Shown here: one piece after another, positions 42,669-51,411 of the stretch | Layout of the letters: every line of letters starts with the position of its first letter | Position numbering within the stretch: position 1 is the first letter of the stretch | Assembly: GCA_012270975.1 (NCBI GenBank) | Contig: JAAXHH010000148.1 | Coordinates: forward strand, 29,780-93,779 | Length of the DNA stretch: 64,000 nt | DNA from: Candidatus Latescibacterota bacterium | Lineage (GTDB): Bacteria > JAAXHH01 | Direction: 5' to 3' | Translations under genes and position numbers: made by a program | Notes under the pieces: generated by a model | The model's input: only the letters and a program-made list of their open reading frames with translations | The model's database searches: none | Told to the model about the DNA's origin: nothing

Positions 42669-43361
42669 ATGGCACTGTCGGATTTCACCGGGCCGGACTA
42701 TATCGAAGCATGGACGCGTGACCTGGACCGGAGATGGCCCGAACGGGCGGCCATGGCGGATCGCGTCATGCGCACGCTCGTCGGATGGTTCAGGGGATGG
42801 GACCGGAACGATCTGCACGGGGCAAAATCGCGCGGGGAGAAGCTTCCCTCGAGAATCCGTCTGCTGGAACTTGGAGTTGGCGCGGGTCGGCTCGCTCTGA
42901 CAGTGCTGGACGCGTTATCCGATGTAGCAGAATCGGTAAGGACCGGTGCTGTCGAATATACAGGGATTGAGGTCGAGCCGGCGCTGGTCCTACACGTAGA
43001 CGAACTGCTCGAGGAATCTGGCTACCAAGACGCACGCGTAATTCAAGCCGACTTGAAGGAAGACGCCTGGACCCGTAGGATCGGACCCTTCGATGCAGTC
43101 TTCACCTTCCAGACCCTCCACGATCTCGGCGGCGTCGATGCCCTCAAAGCCGTCTACGGGCAGGCCCACGGATTTCTGTCACCCGGCGGCATCCTGGTCA
43201 ATGCGGATTTCGTCGTGCCCTTCGAGAAAGACGACCCCGATCGCCCACGGCGGTTGCCCGTAGAAACGCACCAGGACCTGCTTTCCGGCCTGGGATTTGT
43301 CGATTTCAGGTGTGAACTGCAACGGGGGAAGATGGCGTGCATGGAGGCCAGGCGGCCGTAG
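42669..43361 (+). CDS. class I SAM-dependent methyltransferase
   Basis: 230 aa, starting 12 bases after the previous gene with AGGGAG. LLELGVGAGRLALTVLDAL is the SAM-binding loop (motif I), YTGIEVEP the acidic strand-2 end, and DAVFTFQTLHDLGG motif IV. Target unknown. Its proximity suggests it acts on the same pathway as the two preceding genes. Confidence 0.85.
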   Translation: MALSDFTGPDYIEAWTRDLDRRWPERAAMADRVMRTLVGWFRGWDRNDLHGAKSRGEKLPSRIRLLELGVGAGRLALTVLDALSDVAESVRTGAVEYTGIEVEPALVLHVDELLEESGYQDARVIQADLKEDAWTRRIGPFDAVFTFQTLHDLGGVDALKAVYGQAHGFLSPGGILVNADFVVPFEKDDPDRPRRLPVETHQDLLSGLGFVDFRCELQRGKMACMEARRP

Positions 43362-43445
43362 TGAGCCTCAAAAAAGTGCTGGAGTCCATTACGTCTGCCA
43401 CGAGCACATGGATAAGTCAGTCGACTCCAAAGTTACAACCACAAA

Positions 43446-43661
43446 TCAGGAAAATATCTCGAGGTAGGTGGATTTGGCAGTAGGTTCGGGTATGGGATAC
43501 CCTTCTTCTTTCATCCCGTCGAGATGAAACTCCATTGCTTCCTTCATGTTCGCTTCCACTTCTGTCCGCGTAGCCCCTGTTGAAACGCAACCGACAAGGT
43601 CTGGCGAATATGCTGAGAATCCTGTTCTCGTTTTTTCTACAACGATCAGGTAACGGCTCAT
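43446..43661 (-). CDS. orphan HicB-like antitoxin
   Basis: 71 aa with AAGGAAGGG before the ATG. YLIVVEKTRTGFSAYSPDLVGCVSTGATRTEVEANMKEAMEFHL-type pattern is the HicB partial RNase-H fold. No HicA toxin is found on either side: the upstream neighbour on the strand is an epimerase and downstream lie about 80 bases with no ORF. Either a remnant of a lost pair or a solitary regulator. Confidence 0.82.
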   Translation of the reverse strand: MSRYLIVVEKTRTGFSAYSPDLVGCVSTGATRTEVEANMKEAMEFHLDGMKEEGYPIPEPTAKSTYLEIFS

Positions 43662-43673
43662 AAATCCCTTCCT

Positions 43674-44432
43674 TTAAATCCCCAGCTTCTTCCGCGCAGA
43701 CGGCTCCCAGCCCAGTAGATTGCGGGCCTTGGCCATGTTCATTTCCTCTTGCCGCTCATCCCCCGATATGAAGAACACCTCGCAATGGCCACTTCCGGCC
43801 TGGGTCTTATCCAGGAACCTTAGGCCGGCCAGGTAGACCTCGGCCATGTCCTCCTCGTCGGTGTAATACAGCTTTGGCCCGCCGGGCGGGTTTTTGATCC
43901 GGTCGATGAACATGGCGCGGTTGCAGGGTCCGGTGATGCGGTACACGAGGAGGCGCATGTCGTACTCGCGGACGAAATACCGACAGATCTCCTCCGTCAA
44001 TCCCTTGGTCAGGCCGTATACGTTCGGACCGTCCAGGGGTACCTCCTCCTCGGAAGGATACCAGGTCCGGTGCCGGTTGTGGACGCTCATGGTGCCGGTG
44101 TAGATACCCCGCGTGATCCCCATTTCGAAGGCGGTCAGCAGCAGCACGTGATGGCCCAGGCAATTGACGGTGTAGTTGTCGATTACCTGCTCCATGGTGT
44201 GGTGCCGGTCGTGGCCGCCCTGGCCACCTTTCATCGCCATGGTGATGAACGCGTCCATCCCGTCCAGGGCCCGGCCTACCGCTTCGGGATCGGCGATGGA
44301 ACCTTCCACGTACTCGACATCGTCATGTTGAGGACTGTTGAGGTCCAGCACACGCAGGCTGTGGTGTTGCTGGAGGTAGGGTGTGATGGCCGTCCCGACG
44401 AGACCGGAACCGCCGACCAGCAGCAGTTTCAT
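43674..44432 (-). CDS. NAD-dependent epimerase/dehydratase family protein
   Basis: 252 aa from ATG 44432 (upstream in-frame start would extend into non-coding Arg-rich sequence). GGSGLVGTAITPYL is the NAD-binding loop, VEYVEGSIADPEA the conserved Asp segment, and YGLTKGL the catalytic YxxxK. Extended SDR of the sugar-nucleotide type; substrate unknown. Confidence 0.85.
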   Translation of the reverse strand: MKLLLVGGSGLVGTAITPYLQQHHSLRVLDLNSPQHDDVEYVEGSIADPEAVGRALDGMDAFITMAMKGGQGGHDRHHTMEQVIDNYTVNCLGHHVLLLTAFEMGITRGIYTGTMSVHNRHRTWYPSEEEVPLDGPNVYGLTKGLTEEICRYFVREYDMRLLVYRITGPCNRAMFIDRIKNPPGGPKLYYTDEEDMAEVYLAGLRFLDKTQAGSGHCEVFFISGDERQEEMNMAKARNLLGWEPSARKKLGI

Positions 44433-44445
44433 GGCAGGGGTCTTG

Positions 44446-45843
44446 TCAGTTCGTCGCCTCGGTCTCGGCCCTGGGTGTGATTTCCGGTCCCTTCGGCGTG
44501 TCCTTGATATCGAAACCGGCGGCGATGATCTCGTCACGCAGCGTATCGGCGTCGGCGTACCTTTTTTCGGCACGGGCCTGGCGCCGCTGTTCGGCCAGCG
44601 CCGTGATGTGGTCGGGCACGGCCGTCTCTTCCGGTTCCCATTCGGCCAGGCTCAGACCCAGTATCTCGTCGAACCGCATGATTGTGGCCTTCTTCAGGCC
44701 GTCCGGAAGGTCGCTGCGGACCAGGTCCCAGGTGACGGACATGGCGCGGGGCATGTTCAAGTCGTTGTTCACGACCTCGGTGAAGCGCTGCATGTAGGCC
44801 TCGTCCGCTTCCGTGGCGGGTTCGCCCCAGCCATGGACGGCCAGCCGCAGCCGGTTCAACTGCCGCGCGGCGCCTTCGATGCTCTCCCATTTGAAGTTGA
44901 GCTTGGACCGGTAACTCGCGCTCAGGCAGAACAGCCGGTACACGAGGGGGTCGTAGCCCCGGTCGATCAGCGTCTGCACCCGCAGGAACCCGCCCGAGGA
45001 TTTCGCCATCTTGGCGTCTCCCAGTTGCAGGAAATACCCGTGCATCCAGAAGTTGGCGAGCCGCGTGCCGTGACAGGCCTCGGTCTGGGCGATCTCGTTG
45101 GCGTGGTGCACCGAAATATGGTCTTCACCACCCAGGTGGATATCGAAATAGGGACCGAGGAACTTGGCCGACATGGCCGAGCACTCGATGTGCCATCCCG
45201 GGAACCCGACGCCCCAGGGGCTGTCCCATTCCATCTGCCGCTGCTCGTCCGGCGGGCTGAACTTCCACAACGCGAAATCGGTGATGCTGCGCTTTTCCGC
45301 CATGTCGACCCGGGCGCCTGCCTCCAATCCCTCCACGTCCAGCCGGGCGAGATATCCATAATCGGGCTGTTTCGAAGTGTCGAAATAGATCCCATCGGAG
45401 GTACGGTACGTGAACCCCTTCGCTTCGATGCACTGGATTTCCTGGATCTGCTCTTCGATATGGTCCGTCGCCCGGCACCAGGTGTCCGGCTCCAGAATGT
45501 TGAGCCGCCGCATATCCTCCTTGAAGATCCCGGTATAGAACTCGGCGATCTCCCAGGCCGTCTTCCCGGCGCGCCGCGCGCCCTCTTCCATCTTGTCCTC
45601 GCCGGTGTCCGCATCGGATGTCAGGTGCCCCACGTCCGTGATGTTCATCACGTGCCGGACCTTGTACCCGTTGAAAACCAGCGCGCGGCGCAGCAGGTCG
45701 CCGAACACGTAGGTGCGCATGTTGCCAATGTGGGGGAAATCGTAGACCGTGGGACCGCAGGCGTAGAGACCTACCTCGTCCGGGGACAGCGGTTCGAACT
45801 CGCGGAGGCTGCGGGTGTAGGTGTCGTACAGGACGAGGGGCAT
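44446..45843 (-). CDS. cysS: cysteinyl-tRNA synthetase
   Basis: 465 aa. GPTVYDFPHIGN carries the HIGH-class signature, CSAMSAKFLG and GGEDHISVHHANEIAQTEA supply the zinc Cys/His ligands for cysteine binding, and KMAKSSG is the KMSKS loop. The C-terminal DALR-like helices and an extended acidic end are normal. It attaches Cys to tRNA-Cys. The adjacent sulfur assimilation genes (cysH-region) lie 5 kb away and are not in the same operon. Confidence 0.93.
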   Translation of the reverse strand: MPLVLYDTYTRSLREFEPLSPDEVGLYACGPTVYDFPHIGNMRTYVFGDLLRRALVFNGYKVRHVMNITDVGHLTSDADTGEDKMEEGARRAGKTAWEIAEFYTGIFKEDMRRLNILEPDTWCRATDHIEEQIQEIQCIEAKGFTYRTSDGIYFDTSKQPDYGYLARLDVEGLEAGARVDMAEKRSITDFALWKFSPPDEQRQMEWDSPWGVGFPGWHIECSAMSAKFLGPYFDIHLGGEDHISVHHANEIAQTEACHGTRLANFWMHGYFLQLGDAKMAKSSGGFLRVQTLIDRGYDPLVYRLFCLSASYRSKLNFKWESIEGAARQLNRLRLAVHGWGEPATEADEAYMQRFTEVVNNDLNMPRAMSVTWDLVRSDLPDGLKKATIMRFDEILGLSLAEWEPEETAVPDHITALAEQRRQARAEKRYADADTLRDEIIAAGFDIKDTPKGPEITPRAETEATN

Positions 45844-46031
45844 GAAACATGGCTCCGGCGGAATGCGCTAGACGGTCGATTCGAGTTTGTACCAGATACG
45901 CAGGAGGGCGGTCGATGTCAAGCGGGAATTCCTTATTCAGGAAGACAACATCAGGGACTTGATCTGGGGTTCCATAAAACAGACGTGACATTGCTGGATG
46001 TTAAAAACGCCAGAGTCTTCATACAAACGCG

Positions 46032-46061
46032 TTGACAGGATCGTACTCAAATTCTTATAGT
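46032..46061 (+). promoter_or_regulatory. candidate promoter of the restriction-modification genes
   Basis: TTGACA (46032-46037) and TATAGT (46056-46061) with an 18-base spacer lie 139 bases before the methylase ATG, inside the 356-base gap 45844-46199. Otherwise that gap holds nothing I recognise. Confidence 0.5.
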
Positions 46062-46199
46062 CAGTAAAGCATCACTCCTGCCGAACGAATCCAGTGTCAT
46101 GCCATCAAGTCCGGCCGGTCTAAGTCCATTAAAGCGACCTGTGGAACCATTGGTCATGACATACTGTAGCACACCTGTGATGACAAACGAACGGAAACG

Positions 46200-47144
46200 A
46201 TGAACCAATCCCAAATCGATACGCACGTGTCAACCGATACGTTTGCACCCGCCGATGCTGATCCGATCGCAGTTTCTCCGATACGAGCAGTGAACGTGGC
46301 TTCGGTCCCTCAACGAAGTCCGTTGCGATATCCGGGTGGAAAGACGTGGCTGATACCGCATATCCGGTTCTGGCTCGGCCAGATCGACCCGGCTTCTCCA
46401 CTTCTGATCGAACCCTTTGCCGGCGGCGGGATCGTCTCCCTCACCGCGGTTATGGAAGGACTGGCAGAGCGGTGTATCATGGCGGAACTGGACCCCGACG
46501 TGGCTGCCTTCTGGCAGGCGGCGCTCAGGTCCAGCCCAGATCTCTGCGACAAGGTGCTGCGCTTCCGACCAACACGGGAAGCCGTCGAAGCCGTGGCGAG
46601 TATCCGGCCGAGCGACCCGGTAGATCATGGTTTCCGCACGCTCGTGCTCAACCGAACGCGCAGGGGCGGTATTCTCGCGCCCGGCGCGGCGTTCAGCCGG
46701 GCGGGCGAAAACGGAAAGGGCGTCGCGTCCCGCTGGTATCCCGAAACCATCGTAAGCCGTTTGCGGGAAATCGCGGAACACGCCCACCGTATCGGCTTTC
46801 GCGAGGCAGACGGCATAGGGTTGTTGGAGGAGTTTCTGGGACGTGCCGGTACGGGATCGGAATACCCTTCTGACCCTGTAGTCTTCGCCGACCCACCGTA
46901 CACGGCCGGCGGCAAGCGCGCAGGAAAGAGGCTATACGCCCACAACGAGATTGATCATCGCCGGTTGTTCGAACTGCTTGCGGACAGTGGAACACGTTTT
47001 CTGATGACCTACGACAGGTCTTCCGAGATTGTAGCCCTTACCCAGAAGTACGGATTCCACGCAGTACAGGTGACCATGAAGAACACCCATCACGCTCGGA
47101 TACCGGAACTGATTATCACCCCCGAACCGGTGTTCGTCAGTTGA
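46200..47144 (+). CDS. D12-class DNA adenine methyltransferase
   Basis: 314 aa. RYPGGKTWLIPHI is the SAM-binding motif of the Dam/D12 class, followed by EPFAGGGIVSLTA and the catalytic FADPPYTAGG (DPPY). The alpha-class order and single-protein form fit a type II adenine methylase. It is immediately followed by, and overlaps by four bases (TTGA), a NotI-like nuclease, making a restriction-modification unit. Confidence 0.88.
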   Translation: MNQSQIDTHVSTDTFAPADADPIAVSPIRAVNVASVPQRSPLRYPGGKTWLIPHIRFWLGQIDPASPLLIEPFAGGGIVSLTAVMEGLAERCIMAELDPDVAAFWQAALRSSPDLCDKVLRFRPTREAVEAVASIRPSDPVDHGFRTLVLNRTRRGGILAPGAAFSRAGENGKGVASRWYPETIVSRLREIAEHAHRIGFREADGIGLLEEFLGRAGTGSEYPSDPVVFADPPYTAGGKRAGKRLYAHNEIDHRRLFELLADSGTRFLMTYDRSSEIVALTQKYGFHAVQVTMKNTHHARIPELIITPEPVFVS

Positions 47145-48019
47145 GTCCCCGTTACGGCATCGGGGAATGGTACGGGTTGCCATTCCCCGACATCCCGCCC
47201 GCTGCGCGCCATCATCTGGCAAAAAAAGCGTTACAGGAAGATCCCAATGCTCCGGCGTGTCCGTTTCAAAACGGCCGGCCTCCATGCCGAAAGCGTGGTG
47301 GGATTTGTTCTCTTATTCGCTATGAGCGGGATTCGGATGGAAGGCTTGGTTTGCCCGAAGGAAATCCGGTTATTGTTTGTCCCTCCCGATTCGAGGAAGA
47401 GCAACTGCTCGTTACTTGGCTCGCCGAGATCGTTGGTTTTGGGCCGGACGAGGCGATGATTGCTCGCGAAGTAGCCTTCATGGAAGGAACCAGCACGGAG
47501 AGACCGGCTGGAAAAATCGATCTCGTCGTCGCCAGGACCTCCAATGATGATCTGAAATGGTATGGACTGGAAATCTAGGCCGTCTATTTCTCAGGTCAAG
47601 GCATGCCGTCGGAGTTCACCAATCTGCGGGACGACGATCACCGAAAACCACCGTTCCCAAACGCAGTCCGTAGACCTGACTGGCGTTCTTCGAGCGCAAA
47701 ACGCCTCATGCCGCAGTTGCAAATCAAGGTACCGACGCTACGCCGATGGGGCTCGAAACTCGCCGTGTCTGTAGATCGGCCTTTTTTCGATTCGATCGGC
47801 GGTCCTAGTGCATCTCCCAGCCAGGATCTCAACGATGGGGACATCATCTGGTTGATCCCGGAGTTGAAGCGAGAAGACGGTGGTAGCTTCAGACTCTCTC
47901 GGGGACATTGGGAAGTACTCACGTTGGAGGATACGACCCGGAAACTCCTTGCGGCGGAAACGATTCGGCGGGAAGCGTTCGAGCAGGAGCTCCGCAGCAA
48001 ACTCGAAGCGCTTCAGTGA
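47141..48019 (+). pseudogene. NotI-like restriction endonuclease interrupted by an amber codon
   Basis: Starting TTG at 47141, one frame runs to 48019 (292 residues) except for a TAG at 47576-47578. Before it, four cysteines (C40, C49, C56, C80) form a NotI-type metal-binding cluster (CPF...GIC...VCP), and GKIDLVVAR and GLEI precede the stop. After it the frame continues AVYFSGQGMPSEF. Related nucleases carry Gln here (E-I-Q, part of the PD-(D/E)xK-like site), and CAG to TAG is one transition. So the nuclease is probably inactive while the methylase survives, unless the codon is suppressed. Confidence 0.72.
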
Positions 48020-48135
48020 AGCGGGATGATTCGAGGAAACAGGGATAAGAGTTCCCCTCCTCAGAATGCCGAAAAACGCGAAGTGCACCGAAGCGAATCG
48101 CCTGGCCGGCGTGTTTATGCAGGAGAATCAGATTG

Positions 48136-48462
48136 ATGCAATCTCAAAAAGCGAAGATCGGACGCGGCAGCGGAAATGTCTTTACTGATCTTGGCTTGCC
48201 GGATGCCGAAACACACTGGCTTAAAGCTGAGCTGGTGACGCGCATTGACAGGATCATTCGTCAACGTAGACTGAAACAGGTCGATGCAGCGAAATTGCTC
48301 GGCCTGTCTCAACCCGACGTGTCGCGCCTGATGCGAGGGGACTTCCGGGAGTACTCCATAGAAAGGCTTTTACGCCTTCTGACCGCCCTGGGACGTGACG
48401 TTGATATCATCATTCAGGAGTCAGACGCCGGCCGACCGGGACAACTCCGCGTCGAAACCTAA
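48136..48462 (+). CDS. XRE/HigA-like helix-turn-helix antitoxin without a visible toxin
   Basis: 108 aa from ATG 48136 with AGGAGA upstream (a TTG lies just before it). LKQVDAAKLLGLSQPDVSRLMRG is the helix-turn-helix, and the rest matches the short XRE proteins paired with RelE/gp49-type toxins. The 116 bases upstream (48020-48135) contain no intact toxin gene. It could also act as a controller protein for the neighbouring restriction-modification genes, but such genes usually lie upstream of the nuclease. Confidence 0.75.
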   Translation: MQSQKAKIGRGSGNVFTDLGLPDAETHWLKAELVTRIDRIIRQRRLKQVDAAKLLGLSQPDVSRLMRGDFREYSIERLLRLLTALGRDVDIIIQESDAGRPGQLRVET

Positions 48463-48470
48463 AAACCTTT

Positions 48471-48484
48471 AGGGCGACAGCCCT
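48471..48484. terminator. weak hairpin between convergent genes
   Basis: AGGGC-gaca-GCCCT stem just after the XRE stop and before the end of the binding-protein gene; no T run, so low confidence. Confidence 0.25.
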
Positions 48485-48497
48485 GACGTCGTTATGC

Positions 48498-49334
48498 CTA
48501 CTGGTCCGCCGCCACATCCTCCTCCCAGTCCAGCGTCTTGAACCAGTAATCCCGCCGTTCCTTCAGCCATCCGTCCTCGGTCCGCAGCAGGATCCAGTTG
48601 TCGAAGAAATTCAGGGCGTCCGTTTCTCCCTGGCGGATCGCGATGGCCTCGGCGCCGCGGTCCAGGGGTTCGTCGAAGGGAATGAACAGCCGGTCGCTGT
48701 TGCGCAGGACCTCGTGTTCCGGTTTGGGCGAGGAAGCGATTACCGCTTCGGCGTTGCCGTTCAGCACTTCCTGGAAGGCGAGGATGTCATCGTCGAACTG
48801 CTGGATGGTCGCACTGGGAAAGTTCTTCCGCGCCGCCTGGACCGAGGTCGAGCCGCGCCGCACGGCAATGGTCACGTCAGCGCTGTCGTAGTCTTCCTTG
48901 TCGACGAGATGGCCCGCCTTATCCCTGCTCGCGGCCAGCAAAAGCTCAGAATGGGAATAGGGCCGGGTGAAGTTTACGCTCAGGTTACGTGCCGGGGTGA
49001 TGGACATGCCGGCGATTATCGCGTCGAACTTGCCGGCCAGGAGTCCGGGGATGATCCCGTCCCAGGCCGTGGGAATGAATTCGATTTCCAGGCCGGCGTC
49101 TGCCGCCAGGCGGCTGGCCACGTCGACTTCGAATCCCACCAGTTCCCCCTGCTTGTTGCGCATGGCCCAGGGGACGAAGGTCGATACGCCGACGCGTATG
49201 GTCCCCCGCTGTTTGATCTGATCGAGCAGGCTGGTTCGCACGGTTTCCGAAGCGGACCCGCAGCCTGAAACGATAAACGCGGCCAGGACCACCGAGCAGA
49301 CGGCGGCCAGGATTCGCTTGCTTTTGGATATCAT
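48498..49334 (-). CDS. ABC transporter solute-binding lipoprotein, amino acid type
   Basis: 278 aa with a lipoprotein signal (AAFIVSGC, Cys about residue 25). IRVGVSTFVPWAM, GFEVDVASRLAADAGLE and FDAIIAGMSITPAR are the SBP_bac_3 blocks typical of amino acid-binding proteins. No permease or ATPase gene is adjacent, so it either feeds a system encoded elsewhere or acts as a sensor. The two downstream minus-strand genes handle methylated amines and PhyH substrates. Confidence 0.85.
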   Translation of the reverse strand: MISKSKRILAAVCSVVLAAFIVSGCGSASETVRTSLLDQIKQRGTIRVGVSTFVPWAMRNKQGELVGFEVDVASRLAADAGLEIEFIPTAWDGIIPGLLAGKFDAIIAGMSITPARNLSVNFTRPYSHSELLLAASRDKAGHLVDKEDYDSADVTIAVRRGSTSVQAARKNFPSATIQQFDDDILAFQEVLNGNAEAVIASSPKPEHEVLRNSDRLFIPFDEPLDRGAEAIAIRQGETDALNFFDNWILLRTEDGWLKERRDYWFKTLDWEEDVAADQ

Positions 49335-49420
49335 GTGGAGAGGTCCTCGGGTATATGTAGGTTAATAGCGGGTACTCCTCTGTGGCGGATGCCGGCGGCG
49401 GTTTTGTCGTTGTCGACAGA

Positions 49421-50212
49421 TCATAGCGCGGGGCTCAGCGCCCCCTCGCCGAATATGACGGGAAAAGTGTGCCCTGCCCTGGACCGCGTAGCCGCGTCCA
49501 TGAAGCACACGCTGAAGGCGCGCCGCGCCGTATCTGTACGGTTCGTCCCGGAACTGTGCAGCATCCAGTTGTGCATCAGCACCGTCTCGCCGGGCTCGAC
49601 CTCGAGGGGCACGGGCTCGTTCTCGGCCACCACGGCCTCCGCCTGCTCTTCCGTCAGGAAACCGGAGCCGTGGCTCGGATTGATCAACCGCCGGTGCGAA
49701 CCGGGTATGATCCATACGCAGCCGTTCGCCTCCACGGAGGGATCGAGCGCCGTCCACAGGGTGACGAGGGGGTCCCGGTCCAGGTCGGTCCACCGGTCCT
49801 GGTGCCAAACGAGCGGCGTGCCTTCCCCGCTCGGCTTGTTCATGAACATGGCCCGGAAGCAGGCCACGGGCGTACGGGGTCCGTAGACCCTGTCGCAGAT
49901 ATCCTCGAAGACCGGTTTCCGCATGAAGGAGAGATAGACGGGATCCAGTTCCAGGTCCTGGATCTTCCGGTAGCATAGCGTGGCCCCCTTATGCCCCCTG
50001 GACTGCGGTCCGGGCTTGTCGCCCCCTCGATCCGGGTCGCGGTCGAGCTGCATCATGACCCGGTCGTAGTCGATATCGGCCCGTCCCAGCATGATGTCGT
50101 CGATGCGCTCTTGGAGCCGTTCGAGCTCACCCGGCTCCATCACGCTTCCGAGACGCAGGTAGCCCTGTCGTTCGAATACCGCCCACTGGTCCTCGGTGAT
50201 CCGGGTATTCAT
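49421..50212 (-). CDS. phytanoyl-CoA dioxygenase (PhyH) family protein
   Basis: 263 aa with GGAG before the ATG. The Fe(II) site is WHQDRWTD (HxD, H and D) with the distal His in LMHNWMLHSSG; GCVWIIPGSH is a family block. About as diverged from the gene at 29994 as family members usually are. It sits 62 bases after the sarcosine-oxidase-like gene in the same direction, possibly co-transcribed. Confidence 0.86.
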   Translation of the reverse strand: MNTRITEDQWAVFERQGYLRLGSVMEPGELERLQERIDDIMLGRADIDYDRVMMQLDRDPDRGGDKPGPQSRGHKGATLCYRKIQDLELDPVYLSFMRKPVFEDICDRVYGPRTPVACFRAMFMNKPSGEGTPLVWHQDRWTDLDRDPLVTLWTALDPSVEANGCVWIIPGSHRRLINPSHGSGFLTEEQAEAVVAENEPVPLEVEPGETVLMHNWMLHSSGTNRTDTARRAFSVCFMDAATRSRAGHTFPVIFGEGALSPAL

Positions 50213-50274
50213 TGTGGTCGCTCCTATGGATCGGTAAACTGGTAAATTGGTTGCAATACGGGCTATGTTCCGAG

Positions 50275-51411
50275 TCAGGCTGTGGTCGCGGACTTGAGTA
50301 ATCGTTCAAATCGGAAAGTCTCATTGTCGATGGTGTTCGGCTGCTCCAGCGCCGTTTCGGCCAGCCATTCGCCGAAGGCGCAGGAGAACTTGAACCCACT
50401 CCCACTGAAGCCGCAGCCCACGGTCACCCGGTCATGCGCCGGGTGCCGGTCGAGCACGGGAATGTAATCCTCCGTGCTGGTGTACATGCAGATCCGCATG
50501 GCCATGAGTGGTCCGTCGGCGTCGGGGATGTACCTTCGAAGACACCTTCGAACCTCCTCCTCGTCTTCTGGACGGGCATCGCGGTCAAGATGCTCGGGAT
50601 CGGACGTTTCCCCGTAGGTGTGAAGCGCCAGCTTGAACCCCGGATGATCGGGCATCATGGGGAAACCGTAATACTCGCCGTTCTCCTCGGGCGCCGGGAT
50701 CTGCCAGATGGGCAGCGATCCTACGTCGAAGGACACCGCGTTCCGCGCGGGCCATACCCACGCCAGGGGCTGCCGGGAGACGGTCAGGCGGATACCCAGG
50801 CCGGCGATCAGCCGATCGGTCCAGGCTCCACCGGTGAAGACCACCTGGTCCGCGCTGTAGCGGCCGTGTTCGGTCTCTACTTCCACGCAGTTCGAGGTTT
50901 CTTTCCATCCCGTCACGGCTTTGCGGCCACGAATCTCCGCTCCGCTTCGAAGCGCCTGGATGATGTGGGTCGCTATGGCCAGTTCGGGACGCAGCAGTCC
51001 GCCGTTCGGATCGTACAGGCCGTGGTAGTCGTCCGGCAAGGTGAACTGCGGATACCGGTAGGTCACTTCGTCGGCGGTCAGCACCTCGTGCCTTACCTTG
51101 CCCCGCAGGTGGTCCCAGGTGCCCGAGTTGGCCATGCGCAGGTAGCCGGTCGTCACCAGGATCTGTTGGCCGGTCTCGCCCTCGAGCAGCCGCCAGAGTT
51201 CGAAGGAACGTCCGATGAAAGGCTCGTAAGGCGTATCCACGTACACCGCCGTCTTGGTGTGGCGGGAGTACCCGTGTGAACTGCCCTGGGCGTGGGGCAG
51301 ATCGAAGCGCTCCAGTCCGAGGACCTTCGCCCCCCGGGAAGCCAGGTGGTAGCACGTCGCCGAACCCATGGCGCCGATGCCGACGACGATGACGTCGTAG
51401 TGGTTCTTCAT
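50275..51411 (-). CDS. N-methyl-amino acid oxidase (sarcosine oxidase/SolA-like)
   Basis: 378 aa with GAGGAGG before the ATG. VVGIGAMGSATCYHLASRG is the FAD-binding loop and GLERFDLPHAQGSSHG the next conserved block. ICMYTSTEDYIPVLD holds the Cys that, by family, covalently binds FAD, and GFSGSGFKFSCAFGE closes the C-terminus. The enzyme demethylates N-methyl amino acids giving formaldehyde and peroxide. Its ATG overlaps the stop of the upstream gene by four bases. Confidence 0.88.
   Translation of the reverse strand: MKNHYDVIVVGIGAMGSATCYHLASRGAKVLGLERFDLPHAQGSSHGYSRHTKTAVYVDTPYEPFIGRSFELWRLLEGETGQQILVTTGYLRMANSGTWDHLRGKVRHEVLTADEVTYRYPQFTLPDDYHGLYDPNGGLLRPELAIATHIIQALRSGAEIRGRKAVTGWKETSNCVEVETEHGRYSADQVVFTGGAWTDRLIAGLGIRLTVSRQPLAWVWPARNAVSFDVGSLPIWQIPAPEENGEYYGFPMMPDHPGFKLALHTYGETSDPEHLDRDARPEDEEEVRRCLRRYIPDADGPLMAMRICMYTSTEDYIPVLDRHPAHDRVTVGCGFSGSGFKFSCAFGEWLAETALEQPNTIDNETFRFERLLKSATTA

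Noticed and set aside
45844..46030. Open frame ending LLDVKNARVFIQTR before the methylase promoter
   Set aside because: No start or ribosome site of its own and it joins an antisense frame of cysS; not supported as a gene.
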